8,037 bases of DNA from an uncultured bacterium. Its GTDB lineage: Bacteria; Bacteroidota; Bacteroidia; Sphingobacteriales; Sphingobacteriaceae. Positions within the stretch are counted from its first letter, which is position 1; each line of letters opens with the position of its first letter. Shown here in pieces: positions 1 through 7,526 of the stretch. The translations under genes and the position numbers were made by a program. A model generated the notes under the pieces. The model was not told where the DNA came from. It made no database searches and saw nothing but the letters and a program-made list of their open reading frames with translations. The stretch is from NCBI GenBank assembly GCA_903958995.1, contig CAJBVG010000332.1, forward strand, positions 1 through 8,037, in the 5' to 3' direction.

Positions 1-713
1 AAATCCTCATAATTAGTATCCACATCAACAGCGATCATCGATGTACGAGGGATCATTATTTTTTTAACTGTTCTGTCATTAAAATCGAAAACGTTTTTTA
101 TTAACTCATGTTCTGATGAATCAATTGCTCCTGATTCTTTTCCTTGATCTAATAATAATTGTAATTCTTCTGAGGTATGAACTTCATGACCATGTATTGG
201 CGAGATGCCAATTTTTTTCAACAAGAAATTAGACAATCCATTTAAGACCCAAATAAATGGACGGAATACTATGTAAAAAACATTTAATGCTATAGCCACG
301 GCAAACGTAGTGGTTACAGGCCTTTGAATCGCGATTGATTTAGGAGCAAGCTCGCCAAATACAATATGTAATACAGTAATTAAAGCAAATGCAGTAGGCA
401 ATGCGATTTGATGCGCAAGCTCTGGAGTAATAGTTAATCCGAATATGGAAATGATGCTAAGAATAATTTTAGTAACCACTGATTCGCCAATCCAACCTAG
501 GCCTAAAGAGGCTAAGGTAATTCCTAGTTGTGTTGCAGAAAGATAGGCGTCTAAATTATTAAGAATGTTCTTTGCAATTTTTGCAGTTTGATTTCCATTT
601 TTTGCTTTTAACTCCACTTGAGATGCTCGAACTTTAACGATAGCAAATTCTGCTGCTACGAAAAATCCGTTTAGTAGTACTAAAAAAAGTGTAATTAAAA
701 TATCGAAAAACAT
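1..713 (-). CDS. CNNM (DUF21)/CBS-domain HlyC/CorC-type membrane protein, N-terminal part
   Basis: This is a partial gene: 237 codons are readable from the ATG at 713, and the frame is still open at the left edge. Seen: an N-terminal membrane segment (about residues 3-25) with the LNGFFVAAEFA signature (14-24), then hydrophobic segments at about 57-76, 82-118 and 133-157. The family motif GELAPKSIA lies at 120-128 with Glu121. An acidic helical stretch follows (SEELQLLLDQGKESGAID, 181-198), and then the entry to the first CBS domain, with MIPRTSMIAVD at 220-230. This order (DUF21/CNNM membrane domain, acidic linker, Bateman CBS pair) is that of the HlyC/CorC or 'hemolysin-like' family. Members such as CorB/CorC and MpfA are linked to Mg2+ transport or efflux; 'hemolysin' is a historical name. 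The second CBS domain and the C-terminal CorC_HlyC domain would lie beyond the edge. The start is only 5 nt after the dedA stop, so the two are probably co-transcribed. The family is certain; the transported ion is not. Confidence 0.9.
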   Translation of the reverse strand, partial: MFFDILITLFLVLLNGFFVAAEFAIVKVRASQVELKAKNGNQTAKIAKNILNNLDAYLSATQLGITLASLGLGWIGESVVTKIILSIISIFGLTITPELAHQIALPTAFALITVLHIVFGELAPKSIAIQRPVTTTFAVAIALNVFYIVFRPFIWVLNGLSNFLLKKIGISPIHGHEVHTSEELQLLLDQGKESGAIDSSEHELIKNVFDFNDRTVKKIMIPRTSMIAVDVDTNYED

Positions 714-718
714 GGTTA

Positions 719-1363
719 CTATTTGTTTTCTTCCGCTTTACTACGACGGTGTTCTTTAATGTAAGTTAATACTACTGGTATCATACTTACAATAATAATA
801 GTAATAACAATATATTCTAAATTATGCTGTAAAGAAGGAAATGCTCTGCCTAAAAAGTATCCAGATAATACCATCGAAACTACCCAAGCAATACTTCCAA
901 CAATATTATAAAGTACGAATTTCTTAAAATCAAGATTTACTACTCCAGCCATAATTGGAACGAACGTTCTGATGATTGGAATGAAACGACCTAATACAAT
1001 GGCAGTGCCACCATATCGGTGATAGAAAGCTTCGGCAGTTCTCACGTGTTTCTTTTTGAAGAAGAATGAATCTTCTCTACGAAATAATACTGGACCAGTT
1101 TTCTTTCCAAAATAATAACCTACAAAGTTTCCTAATATCCCTGCAATTATTAATGTGAAAACTAATGTGAAAATACTTACATCGAATATAGGAGTACCGC
1201 ACATTAATCCTGCAATGAACAATAAAGAATCACCTGGTAAGAAGAAACCAAAGAATAAGCCTGTTTCAGCAAATACAATGAACAATAGCAGTGCTAATCC
1301 GCCATAGTGAATAATGCTTTGCGGGTTAAGCAAAGTCTTGACAAGCTCGAGGGTGTTTTCCAT
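719..1363 (-). CDS. DedA family (SNARE-associated/VTT domain) inner-membrane protein
   Basis: A 214-residue integral membrane protein of usual DedA length. Seen: the N-terminal motif with FAETGLFFGFFLPGDSLLF at 31-49, a glycine-rich segment GNFVGYYFGKKTG at 78-90, the signature GRFIPIIRTFVPIMAG at 125-140, two further hydrophobic helices (about 149-172 and 184-201) and a basic tail. Four charged residues, Glu33, Asp45, Arg126 and Arg132, have the same spacing as E39, D51, R130 and R136 of E. coli YqjA. Those are known to be needed for function in that proton-motive-force-dependent family. Known roles of DedA proteins include membrane homeostasis, drug and alkali tolerance, and, for UptA-type members, recycling of undecaprenyl phosphate across the membrane. 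The actual substrate here cannot be read from the sequence. The gene starts 21 nt after the nuoN stop with no terminator between, and no clear Shine-Dalgarno is visible. Its TAG stop is followed 5 nt later by the CNNM gene. Confidence 0.93.
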   Translation of the reverse strand: MENTLELVKTLLNPQSIIHYGGLALLLFIVFAETGLFFGFFLPGDSLLFIAGLMCGTPIFDVSIFTLVFTLIIAGILGNFVGYYFGKKTGPVLFRREDSFFFKKKHVRTAEAFYHRYGGTAIVLGRFIPIIRTFVPIMAGVVNLDFKKFVLYNIVGSIAWVVSMVLSGYFLGRAFPSLQHNLEYIVITIIIVSMIPVVLTYIKEHRRSKAEENK

Positions 1364-1384
1364 AAGTCAAGCAAATTAAGGAAA

Positions 1385-2764
1385 TTATAATAAACCTGAC
1401 AATATTCCTGGTAACAATCCGAATAGCAAGGTTGCAATAGCTGCAATCCATAATACTAATTTGTATGAAAAGCCATATTCGATTTTTTCGTCTGAACTAG
1501 GGCTTTTCATGTACATCGCTATAATTACACGGAAGTAATACCAAAAGGCAACTACCGCGTTTAAAATAGCCAAGCCAACTAACCAATAGAACCCTTGGTT
1601 AATGGCAATTGTGAATATGAAAAACTTACCAAAAAATCCTGCTGTTAATGGAATACCTGCTAAAGAACACATCGAAATAGTTAATGCTAGAGCAGATTTA
1701 GGATTGTTTTTTGCTAATCCGTTAAAAGCGTCGAAGCTTTCTGAATTTTTCAATGCTTTAACTTTAATTAAAATAGCAAAAGCAGAAACTGATGCGATTG
1801 AATACGCAACAGCATAATAAAATATTGCGTTACCCGAATCTGGCCCTAAAGCTAAAATCGCGATAAGCATATATCCAGCATGTGAAATACTTGAGTAAGC
1901 CAACATGCGTTTGAAAGTGTCTTGATATAAGGCAATAACATTACCTACAATAATAGTAATGGCTGCTAAAGCCCAAAGTGTTGGAGTAAAGATGTGTATC
2001 ACACCAGCAAAAGCAACAATGAACATACGAATGAACGCAGCGAAACTTGCTGTTTTCACAACCGACGACATGTATGAGGTAACTAATGATGGAGCACCAT
2101 CATAAACATCTGGCGCCCAGAAATGGAATGGTGCTGCCGAAACTTTAAAGCTCATTCCAACAATCATAAACAATATACCAGCAACAAATAATGCAGCAGC
2201 TTGTCCGCCACTCTCCATTACTAATGTGCTTATCGTTTCTAAGTTGAATGATCCGGTGAATCCGTAAACCAATGCAATACCGAAAAGTAAAAAGCCAGTC
2301 GCAAATGAACCCATTAAGAAATATTTTAATGCCGCTTCGTTAGATGCTAAATCTTTTTTACGAATTCCTGCCATGATGTACATGCTAATCGACATAATTT
2401 CAATACCGATAAACAACATAGAGAAGTTGTTGTAAGACACCATACATAATACTCCCACTAATGAGAATAGAATTAATGCTACATACTCGGCAACGTTGCT
2501 GCTAATTTTTTCAAAATAACCTGGCGAAAGCAACAATATTAAAATGGTTGTCGCTATAGTTAAAATGGAAAATAAAATCGCAAAATTATCAACAAACAAC
2601 ATGTTGTTGAAATAATAGATGTTAGTATTCCAAGCCAAAGCATAAGAGGTAATTGCAGCTAACAAAGCTGCTACTGCCAATGGAACAATTGCTTTGTCCA
2701 GTTTATATAAACCTAAAAACAAAATAACAATTGCGATTAATGATATAATAATAATTCCAGTCAT
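1385..2764 (-). CDS. nuoN: NADH-quinone oxidoreductase subunit N
   Basis: NuoN is the antiporter-like proton channel of the complex I membrane arm lying closest to NuoK. At 459 residues it is in the normal range, with about 14 hydrophobic helices. Seen: the proton-channel residues all have counterparts. Glu122 in FIGIEIMSISMYIM (TM5, E. coli E133), Lys207 in GMSFKVSAAPFHFWAPDVYDG (TM7, E. coli K217), Lys237 in SSVVKTASF (TM8, E. coli K247) and Lys380 in AGFFGKFFIF (TM12, E. coli K395). The KRMLAYSSISHAGYM signature (285-299) is typical of the antiporter-like subunits. The terminal lysine in TM12 separates it from NuoM, which has Glu there. It begins 25 nt after nuoM, with an AT-rich leader and no convincing ribosome binding site. 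It is the last nuo gene in the usual nuoA-N order. The start was chosen because it gives a normal N-terminal helix without overlapping nuoM. Confidence 0.97.
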   Translation of the reverse strand: MTGIIIISLIAIVILFLGLYKLDKAIVPLAVAALLAAITSYALAWNTNIYYFNNMLFVDNFAILFSILTIATTILILLLSPGYFEKISSNVAEYVALILFSLVGVLCMVSYNNFSMLFIGIEIMSISMYIMAGIRKKDLASNEAALKYFLMGSFATGFLLFGIALVYGFTGSFNLETISTLVMESGGQAAALFVAGILFMIVGMSFKVSAAPFHFWAPDVYDGAPSLVTSYMSSVVKTASFAAFIRMFIVAFAGVIHIFTPTLWALAAITIIVGNVIALYQDTFKRMLAYSSISHAGYMLIAILALGPDSGNAIFYYAVAYSIASVSAFAILIKVKALKNSESFDAFNGLAKNNPKSALALTISMCSLAGIPLTAGFFGKFFIFTIAINQGFYWLVGLAILNAVVAFWYYFRVIIAMYMKSPSSDEKIEYGFSYKLVLWIAAIATLLFGLLPGILSGLL

Positions 2765-2789
2765 GCTGAATATTTAACTAATGATAAAT

Positions 2790-4253
2790 TTATTTTACTG
2801 CCAACTTCACATTTACAAAATTGATCAATTCTGAAACTGACGATTCTGATATTTTCAATAAGAAGTTTGGATACACACCGATAATAATAATAACTAGCAC
2901 TGAAACGAATAATACTACTCGCTCAGTTCCTTTAATGTCGGTAAAGCTTGCCGTTAAAGCATTTGCTTCGCCTAACATTACATTTTGATACATACGCAAC
3001 ATATACACAGCACCAAGTATAATGGTTGATCCCGCTAATACTGCTGCCCATGTACTGTATTGATAAATCCCCATCAATAATAAAAACTCACCAACAAATC
3101 CGTTCGTTAATGGAAGTGCTACTGCACCCATCATTACTACTACAAAACAAATTGCTAATACAGGAGCCTTTAAAACGATACCACCTAAACTTGGAATATC
3201 TCTAGTGCCTGTACGCTCTTCAATAATTTGTATGATGAAGAATAATGCAACAACACTTAATCCGTGATTTAACATTTGTATCATCGCTCCTTGAAGTGAT
3301 TGCATATTCCAAATAAAAACACCTGCAGCAATTAAGCCAACGTGTGCTATTGATGAGTATGCAATTAATCTTTTCATATCTGATTGACGAATCGCAATAA
3401 TAGATGCGTATATAATTCCAATGATGGATAATGATATAGCTAATGTTCCCCAAGTTTGAACTCCTAATGGTACAATTGGAATCATCCAACGAATTACTCC
3501 GTAGATACCCATTTTTAACATGATACCTGATAACAACATCGTTCCTTGTGATGGTGCTTCAGTATAGGTATCGGGTTGCCAAGTATGGAATGGGAAGATT
3601 GGCATCTTAATAGCAAAGGCTAAAAAGAATGTCCAGAATAAATACGATTGTTGTTGTGCAGATAATGTTAAATTGTAAAATGCTCCAATATCAAACGTTT
3701 TATATCCTTGAGTTTGTAGGTACAAATAAATAATACCAGCAAGCATAAATAAACTTCCGAAAATAGTGTACAAGAAAAATTTCAATGTTACTTTAATTCT
3801 ATTCTCACCGCCCCATATTGCTGATACAAAGTAAATCGGAATTAATGCTGCTTCCCAAGCTACGTAAAACAAAAATGCGTCTAAAGAAACAAACACTCCA
3901 ATTAATCCTGCTTGCATAAATAACATTAATGCATAAAATGCATTTTCGTTATTAAGTTTTTTGTTGAATGCTGTTAATACAATTAATGGATATAAGAATG
4001 TAGTTAATAAAACCATTAACATACTTATGCCATCAATACCAATTTTAAAATGAATACCTAAAGCTGGAACCCAACTTTGATCAAATAAAAATTGTGTGCT
4101 AGCATTCGACACATATTGTGTGTATGCATAAATTGCTACCCCTAATTCAGCAAGAGTAAAAAATAATGCGCTTTTTTTCGCGCTCTCTTTAGGGCTGAAC
4201 CATGTTACAAGTGCTGCAACAATTGGTAAGGTTAATAATATCAGTGTAATCAT
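2790..4253 (-). CDS. nuoM: NADH-quinone oxidoreductase subunit M
   Basis: NuoM is the middle antiporter-like proton channel of complex I. At 487 residues it is close to the family norm, with about 14 transmembrane helices. Seen: the conserved N-terminal part GIDGISMLMVLLTTFLYP (72-89), Glu134 in YVAWEAALIPIYF (TM5, E. coli E144), Lys216 in AIKMPIFPFHTWQPDTY (TM7, E. coli K234), Lys247 in GIMLKMGIYG (TM8, E. coli K265), the RLIAYSSIAHVG signature (295-306), His330 in QMLNHGLS and Glu389 in NGFVGEFLLL (TM12, E. coli E407). Glu rather than Lys at the last position marks it as NuoM and not NuoL or NuoN. All proposed proton-path residues are present, so it should be active. The start lies 6 nt after the nuoL stop. 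No Shine-Dalgarno is seen, so translation may be coupled to nuoL. Confidence 0.98.
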   Translation of the reverse strand: MITLILLTLPIVAALVTWFSPKESAKKSALFFTLAELGVAIYAYTQYVSNASTQFLFDQSWVPALGIHFKIGIDGISMLMVLLTTFLYPLIVLTAFNKKLNNENAFYALMLFMQAGLIGVFVSLDAFLFYVAWEAALIPIYFVSAIWGGENRIKVTLKFFLYTIFGSLFMLAGIIYLYLQTQGYKTFDIGAFYNLTLSAQQQSYLFWTFFLAFAIKMPIFPFHTWQPDTYTEAPSQGTMLLSGIMLKMGIYGVIRWMIPIVPLGVQTWGTLAISLSIIGIIYASIIAIRQSDMKRLIAYSSIAHVGLIAAGVFIWNMQSLQGAMIQMLNHGLSVVALFFIIQIIEERTGTRDIPSLGGIVLKAPVLAICFVVVMMGAVALPLTNGFVGEFLLLMGIYQYSTWAAVLAGSTIILGAVYMLRMYQNVMLGEANALTASFTDIKGTERVVLFVSVLVIIIIGVYPNFLLKISESSVSELINFVNVKLAVK

Positions 4254-4259
4254 TATCGA

Positions 4260-6167
4260 TTAGCTCAAAATAAAGTTCAACAACATAATAATTATAATGC
4301 CTACTACCATTGAAAATATGTAGAAGCCAGTATTTCCTGTTTGTATAGTTCTTAAATTTTTAGAACCATTCATTGTAATTTTTCCTAGTCCATTTACTAC
4401 ACCATCAATTCCTGATTTATCGATAACACGATAAAAGAAAGTAGATAGCTTATCTAATGGTTTTGTAATTAAGTTCTCATAGAATTCATCGATGTAGAAT
4501 TTACGATATGATAATCGTTGCATCAATGTCATTTTCGATTCGTCTACAGGTAATAAGTAAACATCTTTCGCAAAACGTTTTTGTGCATAGATATAAACTA
4601 ATGCAACAACCACTAGTGATACTCCCATGATGCTATATTCCACAACGTGAGATGCTGCTTCGAAAGAAAACCTTCCATTCGTAAACACAAACGATGGCGA
4701 TAAGAATGATTTTAATGCATGGTGCTCTGAAAACACTTCTGGTAAACCAACGAAACCTGCGATGGTAGAAAATACTGCTAACACAATTAATGGGATCGTC
4801 ATGCTTTTCGGACTCTCATGTAAATGACTTGCTTGATCATTCGTGCCTCTGAAGTTTCCGTAGAATGTTAAGAACAACATACGGAACATATAGAATGCAG
4901 TTAACACCGAAGTTATCGACATCACAATAAACATCGGCATTGAATGATTATATGTAGCTGCTAGAATTTCATCTTTAGAGAAGAAACCTGCAAACGGTGG
5001 TACACCAGAAATTGCAAGTGTTCCAATTAATATTGTGATAAAAGTAATTGGTAATTTCTTTTTCAAACCACCCATCGAACGCATGTCTTGTTCACCACTC
5101 ATTGCGTGAATTACACTACCTGCACCTAAGAATAATAATGCTTTAAAAAACGCATGTGTCATTAAATGAAATACAGCTCCTGTAAAAGAACCTACTCCTA
5201 ATGCCACAAACATATAACCTAATTGACTAACCGTTGAGTAGGCCAATACTTTTTTAATGTCTGTTTGAGTTAATGCAATTAGTGCTGCCCATACAGCAGT
5301 GATCATACCTATCGTTGCAACAATATCCATCGCTATTGGAGCTAATGCATAAATGATACTCGAACGTGCAATCATATATATACCAGCAGTAACCATGGTA
5401 GCCGCGTGGATTAATGCAGATACTGGTGTTGGACCAGCCATCGCATCGGGTAACCAAGTATATAATGGCAACTGAGCACTCTTACCCATTGCACCTATAA
5501 ATAATAAGATAGCAATTGTAGTTAATGTTGGATCGCCAGAAGTGAATTTTGCAGCGCTAGTGAATACTTCGTTGAAGCTTATGCTTCCAAAAGTTTTGAA
5601 TATTAAAAACAATGCGATTAAAAATCCTAAGTCACCAATACGGTTCATTACGAAGGCTTTTTTAGCTGCATTATTATAAGAGGTATTCTTATACCAGAAT
5701 CCGATTAATAAGTAAGAGCATAATCCAACTCCTTCCCAACCGATAAACATTATCGCGTAATTTGCTCCTAATACTAATAGTAGCATAAAGAATACGAATA
5801 GATTTAAGTAGGCGAAGAATTTTGCAAACCCTTCATCATGCTTCATGTATCCAATTGAATAAACATGTATTAAGAAACCTACTCCGGTAACTACCAATAA
5901 CATTAATGATGATAAAGGGTCGACCAAAAATGAGAATGATAAATTGAAATTACCTACGTTAATCCAATCGAAAAAAGTAAAGGTGTGAGCACTAACTTCC
6001 GAATTTTTTAATTCGAAGAAAATACCCAAGCTGATAATAAATGAAAGAAGCATAGTGCCACTTCCAATGATACCTACCAAGCTTTTAGAAAGGCTTTTAT
6101 TTCCAATACCATTAATTAGAAATCCAATTAAAGGTAATAAAGGTACTAATGCGATGAGTTGTAACAT
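4260..6167 (-). CDS. nuoL: NADH-quinone oxidoreductase subunit L
   Basis: NuoL is the distal antiporter-like proton channel, carrying the lateral helix that clamps the membrane arm. At 635 residues it has the usual length (E. coli about 613). Seen: Glu145 in FIGWEGVGLCSYLLIGFWY, Asp179 in MNRIGDLGF, Lys229 in GAMGKSAQLPLYTWLPDAM, His254 in SALIHAATMVTAG, the KKVLAYSTVSQLGYM signature (305-319), His334, His338 and Lys342 in FHLMTHAFFKALLFLGAG, and Lys398-Asp399 in AGFFSKDEIL. These match the proton-path residues mapped in E. coli NuoL almost number for number. The C-terminal part carries YRKFYIDEFYENLITKPLDK (554-573), the usual start of the lateral helix region, and ends in a hydrophobic anchor (about 615-634). 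The start is 2 nt after the nuoK stop and has a good AAGGA ribosome binding site inside the nuoK 3' end. Confidence 0.98.
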   Translation of the reverse strand: MLQLIALVPLLPLIGFLINGIGNKSLSKSLVGIIGSGTMLLSFIISLGIFFELKNSEVSAHTFTFFDWINVGNFNLSFSFLVDPLSSLMLLVVTGVGFLIHVYSIGYMKHDEGFAKFFAYLNLFVFFMLLLVLGANYAIMFIGWEGVGLCSYLLIGFWYKNTSYNNAAKKAFVMNRIGDLGFLIALFLIFKTFGSISFNEVFTSAAKFTSGDPTLTTIAILLFIGAMGKSAQLPLYTWLPDAMAGPTPVSALIHAATMVTAGIYMIARSSIIYALAPIAMDIVATIGMITAVWAALIALTQTDIKKVLAYSTVSQLGYMFVALGVGSFTGAVFHLMTHAFFKALLFLGAGSVIHAMSGEQDMRSMGGLKKKLPITFITILIGTLAISGVPPFAGFFSKDEILAATYNHSMPMFIVMSITSVLTAFYMFRMLFLTFYGNFRGTNDQASHLHESPKSMTIPLIVLAVFSTIAGFVGLPEVFSEHHALKSFLSPSFVFTNGRFSFEAASHVVEYSIMGVSLVVVALVYIYAQKRFAKDVYLLPVDESKMTLMQRLSYRKFYIDEFYENLITKPLDKLSTFFYRVIDKSGIDGVVNGLGKITMNGSKNLRTIQTGNTGFYIFSMVVGIIIIMLLNFILS

Positions 6168-6179
6168 TTTTATCCTTTT
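6168..6179 (-). promoter_or_regulatory. nuoL ribosome binding site inside the nuoK 3' end
   Basis: Read on the minus strand, AAAAGGA (6179-6173) is followed by TAAAA and the nuoL ATG. The core AAGGA is thus 5 nt from the start, a usable Shine-Dalgarno distance. It overlaps the last codons and stop of nuoK (AAA GGA TAA). It is the only clear Shine-Dalgarno match among the gene starts in the window. In Bacteroidota such sites are generally little used, so its role here is inferred. Confidence 0.5.
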
Positions 6180-6499
6180 AATCTATTTAAAAAATTAATA
6201 TCGATTGATCTAGTATTTCTAAAGATCATAACGATAATTGCTAAACCTACGGCAACTTCTGCTGCGGCTACTGCCATTATAAAGAAGACGAATATTTGTC
6301 CGGCAGGATCACCTCTAAATGCCGAGAATGCTGCAAGCAATAAGTTTACTGCGTTTAACATTAATTCTATCGACATAAAAACAATGATTGCATTTCTGCG
6401 AATCATTACTCCTAATACACCGATAACAAAAAGTACAGAGCTCAAAATAATGTAATTATTAAGAGGAACTGTTTGTATGTTTTGTACGATTGTTTCCAT
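6170..6499 (-). CDS. nuoK: NADH-quinone oxidoreductase subunit K
   Basis: NuoK is a small three-helix membrane subunit of complex I, homologous to MnhC/MrpC, carrying part of the central polar axis. At 109 residues it is about nine longer than E. coli NuoK at the N-terminus. Seen: VPLNNYIILSSVLFVIGVLG (11-30, TM1), Arg34-Arg35 (E. coli R25, R26), Glu45 in FMSIELMLNAVNLL (TM2, E. coli E36) and Glu81 in MAVAAAEVAVGLAI (TM3, E. coli E72). The constant offset of nine shows that only the N-terminus differs. Both membrane glutamates, essential for coupling, are present. Its ATG shares its A with the nuoJ stop (TAATG), which supports this start and suggests translational coupling. The 3' end encodes LKG and supplies the nuoL ribosome binding site. 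Confidence 0.97.
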   Translation of the reverse strand: METIVQNIQTVPLNNYIILSSVLFVIGVLGVMIRRNAIIVFMSIELMLNAVNLLLAAFSAFRGDPAGQIFVFFIMAVAAAEVAVGLAIIVMIFRNTRSIDINFLNRLKG

Positions 6500-6996
6500 T
6501 ATTTCGTGTCTCTTTTTGCTAATAATACTGCTCCTACCATTGCTGATAACAACAGAATAGAAATGATTTCAAATGGTAATAAGAAATCTCTAAACAATGT
6601 TTTACCAAGTTCTTTCACTAAACCAATATTGTTAGATGCAATACCTGTGATTTGCCCACCATCTGTTTTCTTCAATGCTGCGAAAATAGTAACCAATAAT
6701 AAGCCGGCAGCAATAACTGCAGCAAATTTCAAGAGTACTGGTTTTTGCGGCTCGGTATCTTTACCTAAATTCAAGAACATCATTGCAAATAATATTAATA
6801 CCATAATGGCTCCCATGTAAACGATGAAGTTTACAATGGCTAAGAATTGTGCGTTTAATAAAACGTAGTGACACGTGATGGTAAAAAATGTTAGCACCAT
6901 GTACAATGCACTGTGTATAGGATTTTTAGAAAACACTACCAACAATGCAAATAGCACTGTCATAAAACTTAGTAAATAAAATACGGATTGATTCAT
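6499..6996 (-). CDS. nuoJ: NADH-quinone oxidoreductase subunit J
   Basis: NuoJ is a five-helix membrane subunit (mitochondrial ND6 counterpart) near the quinone module. Its third helix undergoes the pi-bulge change linked to opening of the central proton path. At 165 residues it is near the usual length. Seen: FSKNPIHSALYMVLTFF (22-38), the highly conserved TM3 segment IVYMGAIMVLILFAMMFLNL with Tyr60 and Gly62 (E. coli Y59, G61), and the last helix with FEIISILLLSAMVGAVLLAKRD (142-163), a typical NuoJ ending. It begins 14 nt after the nuoI stop in an AT-rich spacer without a clear Shine-Dalgarno, and ends in a one-base overlap with nuoK. A 115-codon open frame on the opposite strand here is a shadow. 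Confidence 0.97.
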   Translation of the reverse strand: MNQSVFYLLSFMTVLFALLVVFSKNPIHSALYMVLTFFTITCHYVLLNAQFLAIVNFIVYMGAIMVLILFAMMFLNLGKDTEPQKPVLLKFAAVIAAGLLLVTIFAALKKTDGGQITGIASNNIGLVKELGKTLFRDFLLPFEIISILLLSAMVGAVLLAKRDTK

Positions 6997-7010
6997 GTAT
7001 GTATTATTTA

Positions 7011-7505
7011 TTACTTAACAATTGGTTCAACTAATTTATCTTTTCCAAAAATAAATTTATCGCGACTATAATCTGCTTTACCGATATTCCCATCTAAGTA
7101 AATTGCTTCTTTCGGACAAGCTTCTTCGCAGAATCCGCAGAAGATGCAACGTAACATATTGATCTCGTAAACAGCTGCATATTTTTCTTCGCGATATAAA
7201 TGCTCTTCACCTACTTTACGTTCAGCTGCAGTCATTGTAATAGCTTCTGCTGGACAAGATAAAGCACATAGTCCACAAGCAGTGCAACGCTCTGCACCAT
7301 TCTCATCTCTTTTCAAAGAATGTAAACCACGATAATTTTCTGAAAATTCTCTTTGAACTTCAGGATAAAATATTGTTGCCTTCTTAGAAAAGAAGTGACG
7401 TATGGTAATTGCTAAACCACCGATAATTGCTGGAAGATACATTCTCTCCCAAAAATTCATTGGCTTATGTTCTATTACTTTTTTGCGCGTCGATAAAGAA
7501 TCCAT
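7011..7505 (-). CDS. nuoI: NADH-quinone oxidoreductase subunit I (8Fe ferredoxin type)
   Basis: NuoI is the peripheral-arm subunit holding the [4Fe-4S] clusters N6a and N6b, which carry electrons from NuoG to cluster N2 in NuoB. At 164 residues it is of normal length. Seen: an N-terminal amphipathic/hydrophobic part MNFWERMYLPAIIGG (16-30) that lies along the membrane next to NuoH, followed by two CxxCxxCxxxCP motifs. The first has Cys74, Cys77, Cys80 and Cys84; the second has Cys120, Cys123, Cys126 and Cys130. All eight ligands are present. An in-frame Met16 is a possible later start, but the Met1 start follows a purine-rich leader (AAGAAAGAAAAA directly before ATG) and gives a family-like N-terminus. 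It lies 21 nt after nuoH and 14 nt before nuoJ. Confidence 0.98.
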   Translation of the reverse strand: MDSLSTRKKVIEHKPMNFWERMYLPAIIGGLAITIRHFFSKKATIFYPEVQREFSENYRGLHSLKRDENGAERCTACGLCALSCPAEAITMTAAERKVGEEHLYREEKYAAVYEINMLRCIFCGFCEEACPKEAIYLDGNIGKADYSRDKFIFGKDKLVEPIVK

Positions 7506-7526
7506 TTTTTCTTTCTTATAAATAAA

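Noticed and set aside
1364..1410. A possible Bacteroidota-type promoter before dedA (ATTG, 20 nt, TTAATTTG on the minus strand)
   Set aside because: The -7 element differs from TAnnTTTG, the -33 element is partial, and it would leave only about 8 nt before the ATG. In AT-rich DNA this is expected by chance.
1602..1817. A 71-codon plus-strand open frame opposite nuoN
   Set aside because: Antisense to the conserved C-terminal part of NuoN; no recognisable protein features.
3220..3489. An 89-codon minus-strand frame inside nuoM
   Set aside because: Out-of-frame shadow of nuoM, rich in Cys, Ser, Ile and Tyr, unlike a real protein.
5254..5457. A 67-codon minus-strand frame inside nuoL
   Set aside because: Out-of-frame shadow of nuoL with an unnatural Cys/Tyr/Trp-rich composition.
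6473..6820. A 115-codon plus-strand open frame opposite nuoJ and the nuoK start
   Set aside because: It lies wholly antisense to well-conserved nuo genes, matches no family I recognise and has no leader signal. It is a composition shadow.
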